A DNA stretch of 64,000 nucleotides. It comes from Rhynochetos jubatus (Eukaryota > Chordata > Aves > Eurypygiformes > Rhynochetidae). How positions within the stretch are numbered: the stretch's first letter is position 1; each line of letters starts with the position of its first letter. Under the pieces are notes generated by a model. That model made no database searches and was not told the origin of the DNA. It was given only the letters and a program-made list of their open reading frames with translations. Where the stretch lies: the NCBI GenBank assembly GCA_027574665.1, contig CM050653.1:13538664-13602663 (forward strand), in the 5' to 3' direction. Shown one piece after another: positions 26,501-37,910 of this stretch. The position numbers and the translations under genes were made by a program.

Positions 26501-29500
26501 TTTCCATCAGAAACTGTCTTCTTATGAGAGACTTTCAGTTCCTACTGAATTGCAAAGACAACAGGTCCTGAATCTTATCTTTCACATATGTCTTTATATT
26601 TATATCCATTTAGTTTTGTGTTCAGTACTTCCAGGAGCCATGTCATTGAGTCTGAGCTAAATGTTTATATTGATTAACTGGTTTCTCCTGGCTAACATCC
26701 CAAATAGAAAAATAAGGAGTAATTCTTTCTCTCTTTACTGGCAGAGGGAAGGGAATGGAAGGGAAGGATTCCAAAATGTGTTGAAATACACATGCAAAAA
26801 TGCAGATGAAGTAAAAGAAGAGCGGCGGAGACAAAGACGACAGATGGCAGTAGTTTTTGATATATACCCTTCTTTTCAACACCTAATTAACTTATTATGT
26901 AACTTGCCAAGAGATTCTGAACACTCACAATCAGGGGGCAATGTGGATCAATGAGATGGATGCACAAGTAATAGCAAGGCATGGTTTGGAAAAACTTAAA
27001 ACTTGGCTAATTTGCTGCATGAATTACATGACTGAAGAAATGTGAAAGGACTAGTAGAACCTATATTTCAGCTACGTACCTGAAGTGAAAGTGAGTGTAA
27101 GATGACTTCTAGCTCTTTTTCTTCCTCTCAAGACACTCTTAAGTCACACATTTTTGATGAATGGGTGTTACATTAGATTCAAGATTTTTTTGTTATCTTG
27201 TATATACTTTATTGAACCAAACAGATAAACTTTCTTGACTAGTAATAGATATGAATGTGATAAAATAGGAAGAGCAGATCAGTTTGCCAAACGAATATGA
27301 GGAAGATACTTTAGAAGACTCTAAAGAAAAGAAAGAAAAACACCTACCAACAAAAAAACAAGAAAAGATTGTATGGCATTTCTATTATACAGTTAACTGC
27401 AAACAAATAAATAATGACATAGATGAAGTAAACCAGGTTAGGTCAATATCCATTCAAGAAGGATGGAAAAGAGGCTGAAATTCTGCTACAGCTTCCTTAA
27501 CTCTCCCTGTCACCCTTGTATGTATAAAGACATATCTGTAGTGAGATGACTCTACCACAAGCAACTTCTTTAATTACTTAAAATAATTACCTATTAACAT
27601 AATCGACTTAACAGTATAGACTAGAGAAAAAACACTGTTAAAAGTAGATCCATCATATTTGTCGCCATGAAGTTGACAGATTTCTCATCCAATATGTCAC
27701 TGAGAAATTGGAGGGTTAGTGCTGTTTTATGCATAGTTAGCAGCAAGGTCATATAGAAGAAAGCCACTTGGAGAAATAAAAAACCTTGTACTGAAAAAGC
27801 ATGGATTGTCTGTGTTTAAATGTGTGAAACAGTAAAAATGAAAACAAAATAAGTCTGTAAACAAGGTTTTTAAGAGACTGAAAGAAATAAGGATAACTGA
27901 CTGATATGAAAAAACTAAACACTGTATGAAAATGAAAACCTTAAAAATGCGGCTGGAAAATACAGTGGGAAATCAGAATAGGTAGTTACATGTTAAAGGT
28001 CTGAAAATATTAAGATAAAGTAAAATTATTTAATAACTGCATTAGACCTTGCAAAGAAACTAATGCAAATGATGAAGGGATCTTTATCCACAGAAGTTAA
28101 AAAGCAGGCCATAGTGGCATTGGCAATGCAGTAAGACAAAAGCTAATGTTAATTTTAAAAGGGCACAGAATCGTGAAAAATTTCAACTTATACAAGGATG
28201 CAGATCATGGATCAGAAGGTTAGATGGCTAATGGAGATGTGCTAATTGAGAGAGAAATTGCTCTTATCTGGACAATGCCATAATATAAAATTTATGCCAA
28301 TAAAGATGTAATTCTGGGAGTGATCCTTGTCCCTCAGACTATGTGCTGAAGAGCTGTTCATGTTTGCATCATTCAGATGCTCATGATTGCATTGTTCTGA
28401 TGCATCGTTCAGATGCTCTTAATGCAGAGCAGAGTGGCTGTATCCACATTTCATACTACTGGCCTAAACTGCTTCTGGGGCACATCTGTCAACCCTAAAA
28501 CATACTTTTTTGAGCAAAAAGCATAAATGGTGTAAACACTGTGCCATGAGAGTTTGACATCATGCTGTTGAGGGGTGTGACAGATCCACTGGGCATCAGT
28601 ATGAGGTCATATAGAACATGTAGGAGAGGGATTTATGAAGATCAAAAATGTTTTAGAATAATGGAAATAGAAATGTCTCACATAGAAATATGTGAGACAA
28701 AACATTTTTGAGGGAACTAAACCTGGCATGGCCTATTTTTCCTACAATAGCCCTTCCTCCTCTGAGCTACATCCAGAACATCATCTGGCTTTCATCTTTA
28801 AAAAATTTTTTATTTTATTCCATACAGAAGACCCAGGAGTGATCCAACACATATATGTGTATAATCAGAGAGAAAATTAATTGGAAATATTACTATATTC
28901 AGGTGATTGCATGCTTGCAGATTAAAGGGAAGGGTACTGTACATGTCTGAATGCAAGAAAGAATTGGAAAGAAATAGGAAATTGTAAATTTGATCGAAAA
29001 TGTTCTCAATTTTTGCATCAAATGTTTAGAATGGAGCCACATCTATTCCTTCAGAATAACAATTATTAGTTTTGTATAAGTAAGCAAGAAAAACAGCATA
29101 AAAATGAAAGATCTTGAATGTAATAATAAATAGCAAAAAAAAAAATGTTTTTAGAAATGGTCAGCTTATTCACTGGTGATGACATATGATCTGGAGGCAT
29201 CAGTTAACCATTAATGAGACATAATCATGCACTAACCATTGTGTTCATAGTATCCATCAGGCAAGGAACTGACAAAGAAGTAGAGGAAAATGTAGGAAAG
29301 CCACTGATAAGGTCTTTTATGAAGGGCCACGCACAGTTCTAGTCGTCTGTGTTCCAGAGAGGAGCATTCATATTGGAAGATTTTACAACAGGAGACAACC
29401 AGCATGAACAAAGTGGAAGACCTGTTTTACAAAGGAAAATTAAAAAAGGATGGATTTTTTTTTTAGCTTAAGAAAAATAAGATTTAAAAAATGTTGTTCT

Positions 29501-31240
29501 TCATAAATACCGTGAAGTTATAAACACCAAGCTGAAACAACACAGATTCGAAGTAAGTTTGGGGACAAAAATAAATTAGCTTAATCTGGTCCTGGCATAA
29601 AAACAAAAGGATCCTAATTTTCAGAAGCACAAGGCTTGTCTCAGTCACCCTATACCAAGAAACCCAACTGGCTTCAACATCCTAAGAAATGGAATATATG
29701 ACACATTTTCCTGACACAGCAGTATCTGGATATGGATTAATAACATCAACCCCTTTTCCCATCTCTTTTAATCCTATTTCCTATTATCTTAATTTAGGGA
29801 TAAAAAATACAGATTTTTTTTTTTTTTTAAATGCACTTGGTGACTGTAAAGCTATTGTGTGGACAGATGCAATATAAAAAATTGGATTAATGTTACAAGG
29901 CAGGTGATGTGATTAATGAGCCACTTTTTCATTTATCGTTGAAATCATATGTAGGTCTCTTCACAGAGATATATACCACATAGACATACATAACACATAC
30001 ACATATGGAATGTACATAATATTGTCAGATATTATTTTAATAAAATTGATCACCTAAAACATTACTGTTTATATTTGGAGAGAAGGTGATAGAGGAATAT
30101 GTAATGTTAAAAAAAGGATGATGAAAGAAACTGCAATGGCAAAACTGATCACTTTGAAAAAGAATATAATCTTCTGCTGTTTGCAGTTCAGGCACAATTT
30201 TGTAAGTAATTTGGAAAATTTCAAAGAAAGATTTAGGAATCTAGATATATTCTTCAAAAGCAAAATCATATCCTTGACATTTCATTTTATCTTCCATTTT
30301 CCTGTTCCTGTTACATAATATATCCATGTATTTAAGAAATACTACGTGCAATACATTTTTACTTACATTTTTATATGTGTAAATAGAAGAGTGATTAGTT
30401 TTTATGACTTCTCCTTGTTATTCTACTGAGAAGGAATTGGCTTAAAATTATATATCTTTTCTCACAAAATATTCTAGCATATATAGGATTAAATCCTGTT
30501 GTCCTGAGTTCATGTCCCTGGAAGAAAGAGATGCTAGGAAGACTCCTTACTTTTCATCTATATTTCCATATCAATATTATAGTCTAGTTACTACCACAGT
30601 GAATGTGAGTTCTGTGATTTATCTCAAAGGCAGTAGAATCTGTTACTCAAGTATGATACTTCCTTATGAATTAATTCACTGTTAACTTTTCTTACGTTTT
30701 GAAAGAATTCAAATTCATTATTTTTATGATACCACTTCATTAGGAACCATCTAAATAAACACCTAATATCTCAGTAACCACTATGATCAAATGTACTTGC
30801 TTATTGCTAGAAATCATCTAAGGCCGTGTTACGAAAAGCAGCTGTTGTGTTCATAGCTCCATGCCCTAAGCTGGCAAAGCTACACATGGATCTCTCACTT
30901 GGATGTTGGGTGGATCTATCACATGATGTTGGGGTTTTTTTTATCTACCATGAACTATTCGTGTAAACACATAGCACAGATGATGATCACAAATTACTAC
31001 TTTTCATCCGCCCTAAGCAGTAAGTATCTGAGTAGTAAAAAATATAATTCTAAAATATAGTGAGTCATCAAAAACTGAAGTAACACCTTCATGGAAAAAG
31101 GAAAATTTATTCTAACTGGTGCATATTGGAGCTTACTGACTCAATATATTTTTAGTTTACTGTTGTCAAAATTAGTATGTCTTAAACTAGACCAATGTTT
31201 TGTGGTTCTGTCACTATTGTTCACTAACAGTATTTCATAA
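23515..31240. other. Unique AT-rich noncoding DNA
   Basis: No gene was recognised. Frames are under 100 codons and occur on both strands. The only local structure noted is a small triple repeat at 28365-28416 and short T runs (29814-29828). It is probably intergenic or intronic. Confidence 0.6.
28365..28416 (+). repeat. Three imperfect copies of a 16-mer
   Basis: The unit tgcatcattcagatgc (28365-28380) recurs as a diverged copy at 28388-28403 and as tgcatcgttcagatgc at 28401-28416 (one mismatch to the first). The second and third copies overlap by three bases. It looks like a small local duplication. Confidence 0.7.
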
Positions 31241-31310
31241 AATCATAGAATCATAGAATGGGTTGGGTTGGCTGGGACCTTAAAGATTATCAGAGTCCAG
31301 ATAGCCTAAC
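31241..31310 (-). mobile_element. CR1 3'-tail relic, minus strand
   Basis: On the plus strand 'aatcatagaatcatagaatg' is followed by 'ggttgggttgg' and 'gggaccttaaagat', the reverse complement of the CR1 terminus (terminal repeats, cccttccaaccc-type box, atctttaaggtcc). Similarity fades after about 70 bp, so only the extreme 3' end was inserted or survives. It is one of two minus-strand CR1 pieces. Confidence 0.8.
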
Positions 31311-32933
31311 TAAATTAGGATCTCAAACCCTGCAGAAGGTCCCCAGCACCCTGAAGAAGTGCTTTTAAAAATATAATCTTTGGATTTTATACAGTAAGAA
31401 GATATTTATAAATGTGAACAATCTTCAGAAGGAAAGGTGAAGTTTTCACTTGTTTCATTCATTTATCTCTAATGATATTTTGCTTCACACTGCATTATGT
31501 TTATTTCAGGTATTATTGCTTAGTGTCATCCTTCAAGTATATGAACATTCCTAAAAGCCATTTTCAAGTTTTAGAAATTTTCTTTCTTACAACTTCTTTA
31601 TTTAACTAGGAAACTGCTAAGAGTGAGAGCAGCAGTCTTGCATGACCTCTGGAGACACCACAGAGGAGTGAGGGAGCTTCCTCAAATGCTTTAGATGGAA
31701 TCAAGTGGTGATAACTAGATTGGGCTGTAAATTTTCAGTTTCAGCATCAGTTTGTCAGTAAGCTGAGTCAACAAAGCAAAACGTTTCATGCAAACATGTT
31801 GCTTTCAAAAAATGTTCTAGCAAAGGGTAGGCAGGGTTCTGGCATAGCCCTGCTCAGTTTTCTGTTAGCTCACCGCAGCCAGGGGGACAGGCTCTGGGGT
31901 TTCACAGCCCAACACTGACAGTATTTTCAGCATAGGGTACCCAGGTTCTTAATACCCTAAGTCTTCCAGGTAAATTGGAATCCCTATTCCAGTTCTGTAG
32001 GTGAAAGAAGAAAAAATACCACCCTTAGGCTAGCACTGAGATAAATTTTGGCACCTTTGCTGTTTCTAGGCAGTCTGTGCAACAGGACTGTTACAGAGTA
32101 ATGGACTTTAAAAACCTGAGGGAACTGCTCAACAGATCTATTCATTTAGGCAAAAATTGGGTTCAGTTCAGATCCATGAGAATGCAAATTCGATCAGGAC
32201 CTCTTCAATTAAAGATTTATAGCATTTCACAGCATTTTTTCTTTCAAATATGAATTCCAAAACGAAGCAAATGAATATAGAGATTTTAAAAATATTTATA
32301 AACTGGAACTTGTAGCTGGTTTTGTTTTGGTTTGTTTTTCTCAACTCTAGATTTTATTTATTTATTTCAATTTTGCCATTTAACATTTCTTTATTTTGTT
32401 CAGATTTTTAAAGAATGACCATGGCAATAACATCCTCTCCAGGAAAAAACAAGAAAAATATGTGTTGTCAAAAATTACAGGAGAGACAATTTTCATACAC
32501 CCCATTGTCATCTGATCTAGATATAATACTTATTTTAATCTGTCTAAATTTTTTCAGTTTTTATGTGAAATATTGTATTTGAAAATGGCTACTGCTCCAT
32601 CTCATGCAAATTTTAGCTTGTGCTGTTCTTTCTCATTATTATTTTAGTCATCATCAATAATTAATGACAAGGAAATAAGTGTTTGCATTGGCTAATGAGG
32701 GTGGATGCCATGCCCTTTTCTACATAAGAATCATCATTTATAAGCTGGACATCATTAATAATTTCTTGTTTCAAGTTTTACATCTAATACTGAGAACTTA
32801 ACAGGTGATGTCCACTTTTGGTCTACTTGGATGATTAAGAATATACAGCAGAAGGATATTTGCAAACTGGAAATCAGCTCTGGAGCAAGTGTTTATGAGT
32901 TCATTGTATGTGTATGTTCTACTACCCAACAAC

Positions 32934-32960
32934 TTTTTTTTTTTTTTTTTTTTTTTTTTT
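32934..32960 (+). repeat. Poly-T run (27)
   Basis: Twenty-seven T followed by CAG. It may be the poly-A tail of a minus-strand retroposed sequence, but no source is recognisable on its 3' side. The T-run plus CAG mimics a splice acceptor without other support. Confidence 0.95.
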
Positions 32961-33738
32961 CAGAAAGAAAGAGAATTCAGCAGCAGAGGCAGTTTATATT
33001 CATTTCCTTTGGTGCACATTACTGAGCTGAAACTGTGAGATATTGTAATTAATAAAAAAATTATAATTTGGAGAGCTTCTAATACAATCATAACAAGATT
33101 AAGTAAAATAAATCAAAGCCAATTTGTGTTTGGTGGTTTTGGGAATAACATTTCTGTCAAGTTGTTGAACAGTAATCATTAAAACATGGGAATAATCCAC
33201 CTCCTAATTAAACAACAATAAACAATTGTCAGTGGCACATAATTGTTAAAAGTCAACAAAGGAAGCATTAGTGTACACAAAGATTAGACATAGTTCTTGA
33301 AAATGAGAATGAGAATGTTATTTAATGCCTGACAGAACAGACTAGACGCAATAAATATTTGCAATACTGGAGCTGTAAATACCTCCATCAATATCATTTA
33401 GATAGTAGAGAAGCTGAGTAGTTTTTTTGATAATACAAGAAATATGTTGCATGTTTTATCTCCCATCTTTTCTCACTCGTGGAAATGTTGTTACACTCCT
33501 TGTTACATAGCTTGCTTGTCTGTATCTTTTCATAACTCCTAGTCTTAGCACCAGGCATATTTTCAAAATACTTATAAGGTAAAATAATTCTCTTCCACCA
33601 ATAGCTATTTTAGAAGACACACACTGGTTACTGAGGAACTGAAATGAATTCACCAGACCTGAATCTCTCTATTCAATACCCAGCTGAGTTACTAAGTTAT
33701 AAGCTCAATTATGAGGACACCTACACCCCCCATAAAAT

Positions 33739-33764
33739 CACGTACGTATACACATATATATGCA
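33739..33764. repeat. 26-bp alternating purine-pyrimidine tract
   Basis: Mixed CA/CG/TA steps alternate purine and pyrimidine without a break, starting with cacgtacgtatacaca. This kind of sequence can adopt Z-DNA or unwind easily. It is a short simple-sequence feature. Confidence 0.8.
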
Positions 33765-34695
33765 AATATGTGTATGTTAGCTACTTAAGAGTAGAACTGC
33801 AGAGGTGTCCAGGCACCTGACATGTACATCCTTAATAATTAAGAATCTAAAAATTCTTTTTTCCATACAATTTATGGATAACCTAAATGCGTCTGAGTAT
33901 AGGCACAGAGATAAGTTGTCAGAGGGTAGGGTGGGGTATGAAATTTCAGAACTCCTGGGAACTCTACTGTAATTACTTGTGCTCATAGCCTTACTTTGTG
34001 AGTTTACATACTGTGTGCTTTAGCAGGAGATGACAGTCAAGTAGTTCTCCCAGGAGACCTGATGCACCTGAAGTTTGAATTTATCATGAGGAAATTTGTC
34101 CCTGTGTCTGTATCCGTCTTCTCCTCCTGTCATCATTTGTATGAGCGAGTTTGTATATGACGCTGCCAATTTTGAGGTCACATAGTAGGCTGAAAGCTCC
34201 ACCAAATTCACATGCATCATGTTTTCTCAGCTCTCACCTGCACAGCCTGTAGTCCTAATTTACTAAATTTGCAACCTGCACTGCAAAGAGTTGTCACAGT
34301 TTAAAATAATGTAAATAAATGTACAAATAAGTCTTGAATGTTCTGCAGCTTTATGCTATTGATGTCAATGGCATGGTGAACTAGGCACTAGATATACCAT
34401 AAAAAGCAATTCCTTTGTTTTGAAAACTTTTGTGGTCATGCACATCTCACTCATTTCCATAGTTTGGTTTTCTTCAGATCTTTGGATTGTGAAAAGAAGG
34501 GAACAATTGTTAAGGATTTAGGACTAAAAACAGGTCAAGAACATAAACACCATGTGTAAATCTAATAGTATCCTAGATAATCTTTAATGCTTTATTCATA
34601 TACAACAGATCACTTGTATTATTGTTGTAACACCACTGACTTAGCAGTGTTTTGGCACTAGTGAGTCTGACCTGGCAGCTGTTTTCTTTAAACAA

Positions 34696-35672
34696 CACTG
34701 ATGGGGAGAACTGGCTTGATGGTCGCACTCAGAGAGTTGTGGTCAACAGCTCAATGTCTGAGTGGAGACCAGTACCGAGTGGCGTTCCTTGGGGTTCAGT
34801 GCTGGGACTGGTGCTCTTTAATATCTTTGTCAGTGACGTGGATGGTGAGATCGAGTGCACCCTCAGCAAGTTTGCCAATGACACCAAGCAGTGTGGTGCG
34901 GTCGACAGGCTGGAGGGCAGGGATGCCATCCAGAGGGACCTTGACAGGCTGGAGAGGTGGGCCTGTGCCAACTTCATGGAGTTCAACAAGGCCAAGTGGA
35001 AAGTCCTGCACCTGGGTCAGGGCAGTCCCAAGCACAAGTACAGGCTGGATGGACAATGAGTTGAGAGCAGCCCAGAGAAGGATTTGGATGTATTGGTGGA
35101 TGAAAAGCTGGACATGAGGTGGCAGTGTGTGCTGGCAGCCCAGAAAGCCAGCTGTATCCTGAGCTGTATGCAGAGAAGCGTAGCCAGAAGGTCGAGGGAG
35201 GGGATTATCCCCGTCTACCCTGTTCTTGTGAGAACCCACCTCTGCATCCATCTCTGGGGGCCCCAACATAAGAAGGACAGCAACTACTTGGAGTGAGTCC
35301 AGAGGAGGGCCATGAAGATGATCAGAGGGCAGAAGCACCTCTGCTATGGGGACAGGCTGAGAGAGTTGGGCTTGTTCAGCCTGGAGAAGAGGTCTATAAG
35401 ATTTCCAGGGTGACCTCATAGCAGCCTTCTAGTACTTGGAGGGGCTGACAAGAAAGCTGGGGTGGGGACATTTTAAAAGGGCCTGTAGTGACAGGGCAAG
35501 GGGTAATGGGTTTAAATTGAAAGTGGGCAGATTTAGATTAGATATCAGGAAGAAGTTCTTCCTGCAGAGGGTGATGAGGCACTGGAACAGGTTGCCCAGA
35601 GAAGCTGTGGGTGTCCCCACCCTGAAAGTGTTAAAGGCCAGGCTGGATGAGGCTTGGAGCAACCTGGTCTAG
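34696..35672 (+). pseudogene. Broken CR1 ORF2: reverse transcriptase to C-terminus
   Basis: ORF2 normally encodes an endonuclease plus reverse transcriptase that copies the element at a nicked target. Here only the C-terminal part remains. Visible motifs: [22 protein letters not shown] at about 34781-34810, where the family has GVPQGSVLG; and the catalytic box FANDTK at 34871-34888, where the family has F-A-D-D, so the first catalytic Asp is Asn. A TGA at 35057-35059 and another at 35294-35296 interrupt the same frame; the second is an expected CGA changed to TGA, typical CpG decay. A frameshift follows between 35296 and 35436, after which the frame reads RFRLDIRKKFFLQRV and HWNRLPREAV to the natural stop at 35670-35672. 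It cannot make an active enzyme. Confidence 0.92.
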
Positions 35673-35724
35673 TGGAGGGTGTCCCTGACCATGGCAGGGG
35701 GAGTGGAACTAGGTGATCTTTAAG
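34696..35724 (+). mobile_element. CR1 LINE copy 3, longest; lacks 3' tail
   Basis: About 1.03 kb of CR1 covering the second half of the reverse transcriptase, the ORF2 C-terminus and most of the 3' UTR. It ends abruptly after 'ctaggtgatctttaag'. The expected 'gtcccttccaaccc' box and the terminal attctatgattctat repeats are absent and unrelated sequence follows. The other long copies all keep these, so the 3' end of this one was deleted or recombined away after insertion. The orientation and 3' UTR wording match copies 1, 2 and 4. Confidence 0.95.
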
Positions 35725-37295
35725 CCAAACTTGAGACAAAGAGTCTGGGATCAGGTCCTCAAAACATATACATGCACCACAATTGCCTTCATCTCAATTT
35801 CTAATCTGTAATATTTGTACAAATACACATTAAAGTACCCAAGAAACAAAAGGACTGAAAGAAATTAGAAAACATTGAAAACATGCACTTAGGATGTTCT
35901 AGTGACTTCTCATTTACGAATGAGTCATGGATTTTCTTTGGCTCTTCTATTACTGAAGCTTTATTCATATTCTTCTGGATTTCCTCAGAAGGTAAACACA
36001 GTAATTTACATCACAGCAGTTCAGTTCACATCCCATGCAATCTGAAGTAAAGGTGATGTAGTACAATGTCAGTGGGAGCTTTTTTATACCTTCATTATTA
36101 AATCTTTGTGGTTTTGTTTGCATAGCAATAATTTCAAGGAAGCCATTAGGGACTCCATAACAGTATCATTACTATGTCAGTTGAGGTCAGGTATTCCTGT
36201 CTATGATCATCATATATGGCATTCTGCACAAATCCAAGAGGGAACATAAATGTTCATTTTCCATGTGCTAGCCACTATTACTGTTTTCAATAGCAGTTTT
36301 TGTATTTATTTTCTTTAGGGGGCAATTATGGAGAGTTAAATGTATATGAAGGTACTCAATCAAAAAAAAAAAAAATAGGGAAACCAAAATTATGGTATTA
36401 ATGATAGAATAGGTACAGTAGTGATATTCTCATTAAAGACATGAAATTGTGTTTTAAATAGAAAACTTGAATAACCACCAATTCCAAAGCTGCCATCTGG
36501 ATAGACTGCTGATATGTGTTAGATTAAAATTAAGGACACTGATGACCTATTTGAAAGCATAGACTTCTAGACTACCTAAGAAAAGTTGTGCTTACATGTC
36601 TGTGTATATGAGTGCTCTTCCTGCATCAGACAAGAAAACACATTCTTGATTTGTATACTGTATAAACTTTATAATTTATAAGGTCTTGATTAAGATCTCC
36701 TCTGAGCAATGGCTTTATACTTGAGTTCAGTGGAGCTATTTTAAAATCATTATTCAATATATGTAGGTGTGGCAGAACCTGGCTTGATGCCATTTCCAAT
36801 TTCTGCACTTTCCCTTAAAAAAAAAAATTTATTACCCTTCCCCTTCACATGTGATATCTTTGAGTTCTTCAAGGGATAGTTATGTGTCTCTTTAGCCACT
36901 CGGTGATTTTTTTATTATTATTAAAGAATATAAGGACTTTTATCTTTTTTATTTAGTCATTTAATGTTTTAATTAAGGAGATGTGATCCTGTTATTCGGA
37001 GATTAATTCAAGGGTATCATTGAAAGGGCAGCAGATGTGATAATATACAACAAGGTTAGGGACTTCACGGATGTAATTCCCTGGCATAATGATCAGTGTA
37101 ATCCACTAATGAATATGTCTCAGTAACTTTTAGGAAGGTAAAATTTCAGGGGTGGTTATTTTAATTTTTCATTCTAGCGAGTGGAAGCTTTTTTCAGAAG
37201 TGAATGGGGCCGACCTGATATTCTGAAAGCCACTGCCAAATCCCTCACCCAGTCCTAGAAGAGAAGGGTCTCTGATGTATTTAGTCCAGCTTTGA

Positions 37296-37362
37296 AAGGG
37301 AGTATGGGATAAAGTGACATACAGAGGGCCCTTCCAACATTAATTATTCTATGATTCTATGT
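37296..37362 (+). mobile_element. CR1 3'-tail relic
   Basis: 'agagggcccttccaacatt' followed by 'aattattctatgattctatg' matches the CR1 3' box and terminal repeats. The upstream 3' UTR is only weakly recognisable. It is an old, short, plus-strand insertion. Confidence 0.7.
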
Positions 37363-37829
37363 TTTCTATGTAGGCTCACAAGATAATTTTCTTAAGAAAA
37401 GCAGTGCATGAAATTTACTGCCTCATCCATATCCCACTGAAATTGGTACATAAATACCTTGTAATTGAGTTTATGTGTTCTAATTTGGTATCTCCTTCCC
37501 CTCTTTTACAAACTTATGAAGCTTATTGAATTCTTGGGGTTAATATACATAATGGGACTTGACCTGGCCCAGTTCATGTTAAACTTGTGTCAGAAAATGT
37601 TTGGGAAAATAATGCAAGCATATGAAAGCAGCAGTGTATAACTTATCTTGATGCAGCACTGTCATGTTCTCTGCATTAAGGAATGCAGAATTACTGGGCT
37701 GATATTTTTGAGCCTGGGGTTCTTTGTACTATTTCTCATTTTAAGAGCTTTTTAGGAAGCGGTCTCTGAGAATTTCACCCATTAGGCCACAGATTTCACC
37801 TTGTAACTAGAAAACATTACTAATTTGAA

Positions 37830-37910
37830 TTTTATTATTTTATTTTATTGTTTTGTTTTTCTTTGTTTTGTCTTGTTTTGTTTATTATTTTTAAAATTTT
37901 TTAAATTTTG
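37830..37910 (+). repeat. TTTTA/TTTTG-rich simple sequence
   Basis: An interrupted series of TTTTAT, TTTTG and TTTGTTTT units, passing into a T/A-only stretch. It is low-complexity sequence with no coding potential. Confidence 0.8.

Larger units (their letters stand above)
31311..34695. other. Unique AT-rich noncoding DNA, possible regulatory blocks
   Basis: No gene was recognised. Two subintervals (about 32560-32800 and 33030-33260) are dense in ATTA/TAAT homeodomain cores and ACAAT Sox-type cores and look like the conserved noncoding elements common in vertebrate gene deserts; this is a pattern judgement only. A T27 run separates them. Confidence 0.5.

Noticed and set aside
32934-32963. 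T27-CAG as a splice acceptor
   Set aside because: Homopolymer T followed by CAG mimics an acceptor, but the downstream frame is not recognisable and no donor or paired exon is visible; the same applies to T16-CAG at 5793-5811.
34796-35419. 207-codon minus-strand open frame, the longest in the window
   Set aside because: It is antisense to the CR1 copy 3 ORF2 remnant and has no independent support; GC-rich CR1 sequence commonly stays open on the opposite strand.
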